This document shows positions 1 through 9,400 of a stretch of DNA of 64,000 nt, one piece after another. Source of the stretch: Scylla paramamosain (lineage: Eukaryota; Arthropoda; Malacostraca; Decapoda; Portunidae). The notes beneath the pieces were generated by a model that had not been told where the DNA came from, searched no databases, and saw nothing but the letters and a program-made list of their open reading frames with translations. The stretch's first letter is position 1, and each line of letters starts with the position of its first letter. Both the position numbers and the translations under genes were made by a program. The DNA lies in NCBI RefSeq assembly GCF_035594125.1, contig NC_087155.1, positions 403,501 through 467,500 on the forward strand, read 5' to 3'.

Positions 1-900
1 CTGGACCATCATTCCTTGTGTTGTCTTAATAAATGTATGCAAACTGACTGTAAACTCTCTCTCCTTCAGTGTTCATTAGTGTATTTATCAGCTTTTGGGG
101 TCAAGATGTCACTTTATTTATTTATTTATTTTTTATTGTTATTTTATTTGTCTTTTTTTTCTTCGTGTTGGACAGTTTACGAGTCAGTTTCAGTTTTTGT
201 GACAGTGGATGTGGTTTCTTTCTGTGATGCTTGTCCTTGCCATGCCTTCCTTCCCAGTGACTACCATGTGTAGGCCTGATGGCTCCTTGCAGCTTCCCTT
301 TTGTACATCCTTATGTTACTCCACACTCGGCATCTCCACGTGTTGACTGTTTTTCTTTTTTGTGTCTTCCTCCACATATAAATAACACTCAAACTCACAC
401 ACACACACACTTCAGGTATTCTCAGATATTCAGCATTCATTCTTATCTTGCCTTCCTTCACCCACTCACAGCATCTCCAGGTCTTCACACTCAGCATTCC
501 CCCTCATCTTTCACTCCACAGAGTATCCTTCACTCCACACAGCCTTCCCCCTCATCCTTCACTCAGCCTCTTCCCTCATCTTTCACTCAGCTTCCCTCCT
601 CATCTCTCAGTCCACACAGCCTGTCCCCTCATCCTTCACTCCACACAGCCTGCCCCCTTATCCTTGACTCCTTTAATCAGTCTTTTCCCTCATCTTTCAC
701 TCAGCTTCCCTCCTCATCTCTCACTCCACACAGCCTACCCCCCCATCCTTCACTCCTCCACACAGCATCCCTCATCTCTCACACCATCCAAGCCTTACAC
801 ATCCACACCTACATCTACATCTCACACCTGCAGCATCCCTGGAATCACATCAGTGCCCCCAGGTGACAGGTGAGCTCTGTTTTGAGAGATTGAATGACTT
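1..900. repeat. CT-rich degenerate minisatellite region
   Basis: From about 500 to 780 the plus strand is a pyrimidine-rich run of imperfect 20-25 bp units built on CATCCTTCACTCCACACAGC. A longer block (CTCATCTTTCACTCAGC through CCACACAGCCT) occurs twice, near 576-628 and 686-736. The open frames here (S/H/P/T-rich) follow from this composition and I do not regard them as genes. A short CA run lies at 396-410 and a CAC-triplet run at 931-960. Confidence 0.6.
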
Positions 901-3190
901 TTCTAATTCTATCCTCCATTCTGCTTTTCGTCACCACCACCATCACCACCACCATCACCAATATTTAGGACCTAAATATGCTAATTATACTGTTTGTCAT
1001 GCGTATTTTTAATTGTGGAGTAGGGAAGTGGAAGAATAATTGATTTAATATTAAGAGCTAAAGTAAGAATGTAAGGAAAATAAGGGCTGGTGCAAGAAAC
1101 TAATAGGCCTATGCGCGGTGGTCCATATTTCAAACATGCCTGCGTAATTCCACCCATCACCCCTGTCCATAAATTCGTATAATCTCAAAACTACCTAATG
1201 ACTCGGCGCTAACAACCTGGTTCGTTTGTCTCTACCGTGTGGATGAATATTTTCCTTAACAACCTCGTTGTATTAAACTGCTTGTAATGGTTGATGTATT
1301 CTGGTCTGCATCCTTCATTTGTATCTTGTTTGTATTCTTGTGTTCTTAAGCACTTCATCTCAAAATAACGGCAAAGTTAATCTTTGCCATGCGGATAAAA
1401 TATTTTCTCTAACTACCTCGTTAAATTAATCTGCTTGTAATTGTTGATGTATTCTGGTTTGTGTTCTCCATTTGTATCTTGTTCGTATTGTTAAGCTCTT
1501 TGTTCTTTCAGCAGGACTGTTAACAAATGCCACAGAGGTGATTGGTCAGGTTCTCATGGGTGTTCTCATTAATGACGCAGGATCCTCACCAAACCATCAC
1601 TGAGTCATGATAGTGCCATTATCACTTCGTTGACTTTCACTACAGGCTGTAAAACTATCACCCAAGGAAACACACTTGTAAATCCTTAACAGTTTGTACT
1701 ATACCCTGCTAAAACATTCGTAAAACCACGATAACTTCCAGTAAATCAAAGGAAATTGTCACTAAACCATGAAAATACCCTTGCAAAACTCACCTCACTA
1801 ATTATAATTTCAATCACTAAAGCCACGAAAACATCCTTGGAAAACCAAATAACTTTAGCGCGGGTTTGTTAAAAGTAGTGGAGGTATTTTCTTTTCTTCC
1901 CTTTTGTTGCCTCAGCCCGGTGTCCCTCTGATATGAAAAAAAAAAAACAAGGCATTGAAGCGTTCGAGATAGCGAGAAAGTTCCGAAGCTTCAGCAGATG
2001 TGGACTAACGCCTGACTCTAGCCGCGTCGCCTTCTCTACCTCCGTTCGCCGCCCAGGTAAGGTCAGTGTTGTTTTGTGATTATTCTGTTTGCCATTGGAT
2101 AATGGTGTGTTCTTGGTGGCGGTGGTTGTGTTGTGGGGGGGCTTGATGTATCTGCAAGAGCTGGGTGGGGGCGAGGGAAGGTGAAAATGAAAGTATAATG
2201 AATTCAGTTTTATTAGTACTCCGTGTTGGCTGTTACTGTCCCTCATTTGTCGCGTTCACAGTCGACAGGTGCGTGACAATCTCCTATCGTCATACTGTAA
2301 CGCTCAGCTGGTTCAGGTCATGTCAGGTCTCTCCAGGGTTGAGGTGGCAGCAGCTGGGACAGGAACACCTAACACTGAGTACGTACTCGGTCTTGATAAG
2401 CACTTTCACTTACGCGCTTTTTTTTTTTTTTTTTCAGTTCAGGAACGTCAGTCTTGAATTGACAAATTTTACCCCATGTTAGGTAGCATTTTTTATTTTT
2501 GAGAAAAATTAAGTCTTGCGCATTTTGACCGAAAGTGAAATTTGACAAATTTGTTCCAAAAATTATTTCAGGATGTTACCAAAATTTAAAAAAAGGTAAA
2601 TCATCAAGACCGACACCTATCCCATCAAGTCCGACGGACCAGTCTTGAAGTACCCGCACTTGAATTTTGTCATTTTGCTACTTAACGAAGAGGAAAAAGA
2701 AGAAGAAGAAGTTTAAGAAAAATATGGAGAAGAAAAAGGCGAAAAATGGAAGATTTTCAATGACACTTTGCCTATAGAATGCTGTATTACAAGAAGAGGA
2801 ATATTTTCAATGATATTTTGCCTATTAATACATATAATACAGCTATTTTAGTGGTTTATGTACTCTATCTCAGTAATTATCCGAGCGAATTCAATGAGAT
2901 TCTGCATACATAGGGCAGTTATGTCACTGGTTCATTCGCTACATAGAAAAAAATCGAGCGAGGCTCGATTATTGAAATTAAAACGAGGCATTAAAGGAAG
3001 ATTTAGCCATCGGGGTGCGTGACCAAATCTGATGCCTTGTTTTTCACATAGAGGGTCTTCCAAGTGACCTTGCGATTCCCTCTCACATTCATTAGGTTTT
3101 TGATCTCGGAGTACCTTCGCCAGTAGCTCTATTATAACTCCGTTCTTGATGGGAAGAGTCTTTTACTTTGCCTTCTTTAGGTGGGACTTT
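901..3190. other. Intergenic, no gene recognised
   Basis: No convincing coding region. Two related ~115-bp blocks (about 1236-1350 and 1386-1500) form an old tandem duplication. A CCCAG/GTAAGG step at 2053-2062 resembles a splice donor after a GC-richer stretch and could end a 5' non-coding exon, but nothing confirms it. A T16 run lies near 2420-2436. 2640-3190 is AT-rich and featureless. Confidence 0.4.
1236..1500 (+). repeat. Diverged tandem duplication, ~150-bp spacing
   Basis: Two blocks share the order: GTGGATGAATATTTTC / GCGGATAAAATATTTTC, then AACNACCTCGTT, then TTAAxCTGCTTGTAAT, then GTTGATGTATTCTGGT, then CATTTGTATCTTGTT. They are clearly alignable but have many substitutions, so this is an old duplication or two monomers of a dispersed repeat. 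Confidence 0.6.
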
Positions 3191-3196
3191 ATATAC

Positions 3197-3886
3197 TTAT
3201 AGCGGCTGCGGATCTCTTATTTTGAGTGACTGAAAATATGGATGTTTCAAAGCCAGCAGGCTCCGCAGCACTTCCCAGCGGAAAGTTTCTAAGCCTGTCT
3301 TGGCTGATTGAGCTTTCTGCTCGGAGACAATCATGTCATAAAATTGATTAGGAGGCAAGGCATCCTCCTCCTCTTCCTCGCTCTCCTCGAGGAAGGAAAT
3401 ATCTGAAGAGTAAGTCACTGGCCGTGAGCTTACCGAGGACACCAAACTTTTCGTGGGTGAAGCTTGAACTGCTTCCGTCCTGTTAATAAAAGACAGAGCA
3501 AGAGGTTAGTAAAATACAGGGCAAACGTGTGAGATGTGAGACGTGCATAAATAATAGCAGCCACATTACTTGCCTTATTGCAGGGGGTGGGAGAGGAGCC
3601 ACGAAAGTTTCCTCCATCGCCTCAGACGAGTCGACTTCCAGAGACCTTTCTGGTGCAGCAGCCTCATCCCGATTCCCTTCTTCCATCCTGTGGAAGAGAA
3701 GACAATAATTATCAAGATCCAGCATGTAAAGTGATCAAGGGTCATATCATAGATGACGGTAAGGTAAATACTTACTGTTCATCTGTTAATTCAGGCATTA
3801 TTCCCTCCTCATCAGCAGCCATCTCTAACTCTGTCTCCGTCTCCGCCTCCGCCTCTTGGGAGAATGGGGTTATAGGGATTCCACTT
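3197..3886 (-). CDS. Three C-terminal exons of the recombinase gene
   Basis: Exons 3886-3776, 3687-3574 and 3479-3197 join in frame (phase 2 at each junction). The joined product is acidic and low-complexity (EAEAETETELEMAADEEG, then FLEESEEEEEDALPP) and ends in a helical segment with EVLRSLLALKHPYFQSLKIRD before a stop. No domain is recognised. The clean splice phases argue that these exons are or were translated. The donor after 3574 is AAG/GCAAGT, a GC-AG intron. A role in protein-protein contact is possible but unproven. Confidence 0.6.
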
Positions 3887-3998
3887 CTGATTGGAATGGT
3901 AAATGAGTTAGTTCATTGATAAAGATCAGAGACGTGTGTATTCAATATTCAGATACATATGCACTCAATATATCAGAGGGAAATAGGCAGTTACTTAC

Positions 3999-5157
3999 TC
4001 CCTATACTCCTCAAGCTTGCTGACATCATTTCGAGCTTGGTCTCTTCTGACGTATATGGCGTAATACCGTCTAGCAGTCTCATAACTATGACCTGCTAGT
4101 TGAGAATTCCTGCCTGAAAGCAGGATCTTTATTGATCTTCTAAGCAGAGGAGTAGATCTCCTCAGCATCCTTGTATTCACACTCCTGGAAACTACTCCCA
4201 CCTTCAGGCAGAGCTTCCGGAGAATGGAGGTGATATTTGAAATATGCATTTTCCCGCAGCAGTAGTTCCGACCTCTGGAAGTGCTGGAGGGGATAAATAC
4301 TGGGCAAGAATCCAACTGACAAGTAGTTATTATAGGCATTGCATACAGCATGTAGGCCTTAAGCGCCTTCTCCTCGACATTATTTAGTACAATGTCGGCG
4401 GCGCCATAACTCATTGTTTTGTGTACTTTTATTTTTCTGAAGGTCTCTTCTTCTGTATGAGACCGTTCATTACACTCTTACACTCTTGTACTGTGAACTC
4501 GGTAAATTCTTGAGCTCTTCTCAGAGATGGAACAAGGAAACTGGTTATGAGAGCGTCCCTCAGCTTAATAAAGCTTGAAACTGTTATGGGACGGAGGCTC
4601 TCATCCTCAAGGGAGTTGGCAGCGTTCTGAAGAACCACTTTTACAGAGGAAGATCTTAAGATGTTTTTGATCTCGTCGGAGGACAGCACATTCCCAGCTT
4701 TCCTCTCTCGAGACGCTGCTCTCTCTTTCTTCTCGACCTTTTGGTACCTCTTGAGGAGATTTTTCAAAGCATAATCTGCCTCTTGGACTCGAGGTAGCTC
4801 TTCATACTGATACTTCAAATACTCAAGTACCCTGATGCATGTAAAGATAATGTTACAGCAGTAGCTGCCAGATAGGGTGCCTGCTCTCCTCTTCAGGAAG
4901 CTTTCGTCGTTTCCAAGATTGAGGAAGACGTTTATTAGCGCCTTCTCTTGGAAATTATCCTTTTGAACTTTAAAGGAATAGTTTATAACGTCCGAGATGA
5001 TTCGGACGCTAAGCTCAATTGAGTTATGGCTCAGGACTGAGGTATTTTGCAGGTATCACTTGTAGCGTTCAAGGAAAACCTTGAATAACTTTTTTCCCAA
5101 ATCTGGATCCTGTGCGTGAAGAGGCTCTTCCTCCTGGTCTCCTTTAGTAAGCATGGA
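3999..5157 (-). pseudogene. Catalytic-domain exon of the tyrosine recombinase
   Basis: After a good acceptor the frame reads through a helical SAM-like region, with one TGA at 5056-5058, and reaches SFLVPSLRRAQEFTEFTV, which aligns by eye with the first-Arg helix of tyrosine recombinases. It ends in this frame at 4429. The neighbouring frame is open from just after a TAA near 4490 and supplies ETFRKIKVHKTMSYGAADIVL, the expected beta-strand segment, so one frameshift is needed between the two. The rest carries FIPSSTSRG, a box-II-like region, and GHSYETARRYYAIYVRR. The exon ends at a consensus GTAAGT donor (3998-3993). It could be repaired by an undetected small intron, but no good donor/acceptor pair was visible. 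Confidence 0.6.
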
Positions 5158-5229
5158 CTGCAAAAGAAAGACACAAGAGTAGTTAATGGGTATCAATTGG
5201 TACAGATCAATAAAAAACTAGCAGTAATA

Positions 5230-5979
5230 CTAGCTAGTACTTAGCGCACTGAGAAGCTCTTTGAAGCGGACAGTACCACGCTTCAGACCATGTTTGCTGA
5301 CAAGGTGCGAGTCGATCCTACTCAACACATTGTCGCATACAGAACATCGATGAAGGGACTTCCTCCTGGGGGTGCTATCGGCCTTTGGAGTAGTAACTCC
5401 AGTCTTCTTCATCAAGTTCCGTTGTTCCACGGCGCTCACCACACCGTGGACTTGGCAGAGATGTCTGGTCATATCTTTTACTTTGCCAATACAGAATGGC
5501 ATCGGGCACGAGACAATTTTGCGGCCTTCAACTTTTAATTCTCGTACTTGAGTAAAGTCACGCTTCTTTACCCCCGGGAGGCTTTTGACCACAATGGACC
5601 AGAAGTCCTTGTTGGTTGCTATATGGTGCTCCATTTGATTTTCAAGAGCCAAGGCTTCTTTCCTTAGGTTGTCAACCTTCACCACGTACATGGACTTTAT
5701 TTCATCTGGAGTTTGAGCGCTCATAACATCCTCCATTTTTTCCTTCAGGGCTTTTTTTCTCTCTCCCTTTGCCTTGTAACTGGCACTTGAGGGAATTTCG
5801 AGGCACTTTTGTTTGAGTTCATTATAATCTCTCTCCTCATCCTCCTCTTCCCCTTCCTGCTCCTCCTCCTGCTCCTCCACCTCAGTGTCACTTTCACTGA
5901 ATCGTGCGCCACTGGCACTACCTTCTCCCCAGTAAGAGCAGGAAGGCTGTGGCTCTGCACTACGTTTGCGTTTCCTCAT
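5230..5979 (-). CDS. N-terminal exon of the recombinase gene: acidic region and two zinc fingers
   Basis: Starts at an ATG (5977-5979) followed by RKRKRS, a basic nuclear-localisation-like start, then a Glu-rich stretch of about 25 residues. A helical segment follows (KQKCLEIPSSASYKAKGERKKALKEKME). The last 90 residues carry two finger-like motifs, C-x4-C...H-x4-H and C-x2-C...H-x4-H. The open frame runs to a stop at 5230-5232, but the real exon probably ends slightly earlier at a splice donor, because the recombinase frame resumes at 5157 after a TTTTGCAG acceptor. The fingers probably bind DNA; this is inferred from family resemblance. Confidence 0.6.
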   Translation of the reverse strand: MRKRKRSAEPQPSCSYWGEGSASGARFSESDTEVEEQEEEQEGEEEDEERDYNELKQKCLEIPSSASYKAKGERKKALKEKMEDVMSAQTPDEIKSMYVVKVDNLRKEALALENQMEHHIATNKDFWSIVVKSLPGVKKRDFTQVRELKVEGRKIVSCPMPFCIGKVKDMTRHLCQVHGVVSAVEQRNLMKKTGVTTPKADSTPRRKSLHRCSVCDNVLSRIDSHLVSKHGLKRGTVRFKELLSALSTS

Positions 5980-6089
5980 TTATTTTTTTTTCTCATTTTA
6001 AGAACCACATCCTCTTTTCTTTCACTCAGTCACCTTTTCTTTTCTTTTCGAATGACTTATGTTAAAGTCTGGATCTTTGTCAGAGTCAT

Positions 6090-6385
<296 letters not shown>

Positions 6386-6440
6386 TGTTCATGTTGACAA
6401 GTAGTTGGGTTTAGGAAGGGGGATAAAAACCCAGGGAGGA

Positions 6441-6489
6441 GTTAGGATTCTTTTAATCTCTAACGTTTCGGCTGAATAGCCATCCTCAG
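6441..6489 (-). ncRNA. Hammerhead-ribozyme-like motif in the Penelope 3' region
   Basis: On the minus strand: CTGAGGA (fits the CUGANGA core), then GGCT-ATTC-AGCC as stem II, then GAAAC, then GTTAG...CTAAC as stem III, followed by TC as the candidate cleavage site. Stem I pairing is weak (AAATC with GGTTT at a distance). Penelope-like elements are known to carry hammerhead motifs near their termini; activity of this one is inferred only. Confidence 0.65.
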
Positions 6490-6603
6490 AGAGACTGATT
6501 TACATGAGTGAAAACACACTATTTATAACATACAAAATTTTCTCATTTGACATTCGTAGAGAGTATTGCCATCCTGGCGTGTACCTCACCTAATTTTATT
6601 TTC

Positions 6604-8908
6604 CTAGTCAGGTGGCATTATCCGCCTACGTGACGAGCCTTTACTGGGGATTTTCCTTGTACCTGACCTGAGGGCCAATCTGGCGGAATTACCCGCCCAC
6701 CTGATTAAACCTTCTCTGTGGTTACTGACTTCCCTAGTTGTTATGAGGGCTGCCTCTATAGCTTTTCTCGTTCTTTTCTTCAATCCAACTTTAATTTCTT
6801 TAGCCTCTTCCCATTCTGGTAGGTGTTTACATTTTTCTATGTGCAATACAAGGGAGTTTGATGTGTTGTGTTTTAAAACATCTTTCCTATGCTCTGTTAT
6901 TCTTGTTTTAAGTCCCCTGCCTGTTTCTCCTATGTATTGCTTTATACAACCTTTGCATGGTATGCTGTACACTACCCTGTTATTATTAACAAGTCCGGTC
7001 TCTTTAGTCCTCGTTAGCTCACCAATTTTCTCTTCCGCTAATGTTGCTATTTTTAATCCTGTTTTAGACAAATATTGATTAATTATGGAAGCCTTGTCCG
7101 AATTTGGTACACATATATACCTCTCTCTTTCGCTGGTTGTACAAGGATCTTTATTATCTTTGTTTTCACTTGTTATTTTCTTTGCCTTATTCTTAAGCCT
7201 AATAAGGAGCCCTTCAGGATAACCCAGCTTTTTGAAAGTTGATATGATATATCGTATTTCTTGCTCTAGGAAGTTGTTGCTGCAAATTCTGAACGCTCTT
7301 AAGTAAAAACCAATAATCACACCAGATTTGACCCTCATGCTGTGGGCTGAAAGGTAGTGAATGAAATCGTCCTTATTGGTGGGTTTTCTGTAAACAGAAA
7401 AACTGACTCCTTCTTCTTCCCTCCAGATTACCGTATCTAGGAAAGGTAATCTATTGTCTTGTTCCTCTTCCACCGTAAATTGGATATCCTTATGGACTTT
7501 GTTAAGCATTGTTAACTTATTATTTATATTCGTGGCCTTTGGGACTATAACTAGCACATCATCAACATACCTAAGCCATGTTGAGCCTCTGCTCATTATT
7601 CTTATAAAGTTATCAGTCTCTAGTGTTTCCATATACAAACATGCCATAACAGCACTTAGAGGGGATCCCATGGCCAGTCCCTTATGTTGTGAGTACTCTT
7701 GTCCCTCGAAAGTGAAGGCACCAAATTTAACACAAAGCTCAACAAGATTGATGTAGTCCTCCCTCGGGATCGGTAAATTTTCTTCGTTGATGTCTCCAGA
7801 TGCCCTTTTTACCGCTTCTATCGCTCCTTCCACGGGGACGTTGGTGAATAAGGACTTCACGTCGAAGCTCGCCATCTTCTTGTTGCGGAAGTCCACCGAG
7901 TTGAGTCGTTGTATAAGGTCCGCGGAGTTACGTAGGTGTGCTCCATTTATTGAGCCTAAAGCGTTGGAGAGTGGTCTTGCTAGTCGCGTGGCAAGTGCGT
8001 GGGGAGCGCTTCCTATACCTCATGTAATGGGGCGCATCGGGATGTTGGGTTTATGGGTCTTGGGGAGCCCTCTCATCCTTGGCGGGTTCGGGTTTTCTTC
8101 CAACAAGTGCAGCAGTTTCTTGCCCTTCTCGGATTTCCTAAGTATTTTCCTTGCCTCCTTGTTGAAGTTCTTGGACGTAATATTGTTGTATCCTTGGTAT
8201 TTCTTCTCATAGGTTGATGTATCACCTAGGAGGTTCATCATCTTCGCACTGTAATCGGCTTTGTTCATTATAACCACACCCCCTCCTTTGTCCGATTTGG
8301 TGATCATGACGCTATCATCCTTGCGTAGGTTGTTTAAAGCTTCCCGGTAACGCTTAGGTATGGCACTAGGTTGTTCACTGGCTAGAGAGGAATAGCACGC
8401 TAAAACACCTTGGATAAATCCTTTTTCCCCGTCGCTGTCCGTCCATGTGTAGTTTTTGAGAACGTAATCAGCGTATGTGTTAGTGTTCTTGCCGGTGTCA
8501 AATTTTAGTCCAAGAGATAGAGCTTCCAGTTCGTATCTAGCGAGTGTTTTGTTAGAGATGATCGTTATTATATTCGTTCTTCCCGCCTCTTTCCATGCAC
8601 TGTTGACTCTCTTTCTCCTTTCCATGGCTTCAGTTATTCTCACATTTTTCTTCGCGTCCAAAGGTTTGTATATTTTGTCGCTTAGTTTCTGGCACTCCTC
8701 GTTTAGGTATGTTCTGGCTGCTTCGCTGAACGGATGCTCACTGTTTTTTTAACACTTTTTGAAGAGTTTTTGGGATGACTTGTTCTTCTATACAGTCTAG
8801 CAGAAACTTTCGCCTGTTGAAACAACTAGTGAGTTTTCTCCTCCTGTTGAATTCTCGCTCACTTGCCCCTAGTTCCCCACCTTCACTCGACAGATGTGAA
8901 TTGTTCAT
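6604..8908 (-). pseudogene. Penelope-like polyprotein: reverse transcriptase + GIY-YIG endonuclease
   Basis: About 765 residues starting at ATG 8906-8908 (MNNSHLSSEGG). The N-terminal half contains SDKGGGVVIMNKADY and GLPKTHKPNIPMRPIT, typical of Penelope RTs. RT core motifs follow: MASFDVKSLFTNVP (catalytic Asp), HKGLAMGSPLSAVMA, LRYVDDVLVIV (YVDD catalytic pair) and LPFLDTVI...VYRKPTN. The C-terminus has the GIY-YIG nuclease: VVYSIPCKGCIKQYIGETGR...R...EHRKD with the CxxC that marks Penelope endonucleases, then HIEKCKH. Breaks: a frame change at an A7 run on the coding strand (8746-8752) and an in-frame TGA at 8020-8022 right after RPIT. Otherwise intact, so a fairly recent copy. Confidence 0.9.
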
Positions 8909-8978
8909 GTTGGCAAGTAGTTGGGTTTATCCCCCTTCCTAAACCCAACTACTTGTCAACATGAACAATTCACATAAA
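8897..8978. repeat. Palindromic Penelope terminus (inverted repeat)
   Basis: Left arm GTGAATTGTTCATG...TAGTTGGGTTTA and right arm TAAACCCAACTACTTG...CATGAACAATTCAC, ~34 bp each with one mismatch, around a short CCCCCTTCC spacer. The arms equal the 3' terminus of the element, so this is an end-to-end inverted junction of the kind produced by Penelope insertion. Confidence 0.85.
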
Positions 8979-9300
8979 TAATATATAGACAAAACCATCC
9001 AGCACTCAGTGGCCCCATCGCGCTGGTCAGTAGAGAACCCGAGGCCACCAGACGCAGCGGAACCTTTCTGGGTCGTAACGTGATAACCCGGGGGACGTAA
9101 ATAGGTGAGTATCCGGTGTGAGTGTCAGAATAATCCAGTACTTGCTCAAAGGTCAGGGAAACTGAGCACACCAGACACGCTCCGCAGGACACAAGCTCTC
9201 GTCCTTCACCTCCATTCATTTCAGCGAGACGACGCGAGGAGGAAAGTGTGGGAGACTGGAACGAAGCGACTGGAGAGTTATGAAGGATGAGTGTGAAGAT
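8979..9300. other. Unique sequence, no gene recognised
   Basis: Moderately GC-rich spacer. Short open frames on both strands have no recognisable domain or splice signals. Confidence 0.35.
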
Positions 9301-9400
9301 TCTTTGTCTTTTTATTTATTTATTTATTTATTTATTTATTTGTTCATTTATTTCATTTATTTATTTATTTATTTGTTATTATTATTTTTTTTTTGTGTGT
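9301..9400 (+). repeat. (TTTA)n microsatellite and T-rich tail
   Basis: Tandem TTTA/ATTT units with a few interruptions, then T9 and a short GT run near 9395-9410. Confidence 0.9.

Larger units (their letters stand above)
3197..5979 (-). pseudogene. Spliced Crypton-like tyrosine recombinase gene, two lesions
   Basis: Minus-strand gene with a coherent exon chain. The first exon (5979 to about 5235) encodes an acidic region, then two C2H2-like fingers (CPMPFC...HLCQVH near residue 160-180 and CSVC...HLVSKH near 215-230). Exon 5157-3999 carries a tyrosine-recombinase-like domain: LRRAQEF (candidate first catalytic Arg), VHKT followed by a beta strand, then MLRRS and AGHSYETARRYY, resembling the box-II H/R...Y region. 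Three further exons follow (3886-3776, 3687-3574, 3479-3197); all their junctions keep phase 2, and one intron (after 3574) has a GC donor, AAG/GCAAGT. They encode an acidic tail. Lesions: TGA at 5056-5058, and a frame change between about 4485 and 4441 just before VHKT. The first intron junction was not resolved. Known family context: zinc-finger plus tyrosine-recombinase proteins derived from Crypton transposons. Whether this is a decayed transposon, a host-adopted gene or a sequencing artefact is open. Confidence 0.65.

Noticed and set aside
279..873. Two overlapping S/H/P-rich open frames
   Set aside because: Degenerate CT-rich tandem repeat; composition explains both frames.
5290..5538. 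Plus-strand 82-codon frame in the recombinase locus
   Set aside because: Antisense shadow of the zinc-finger exon on the minus strand.
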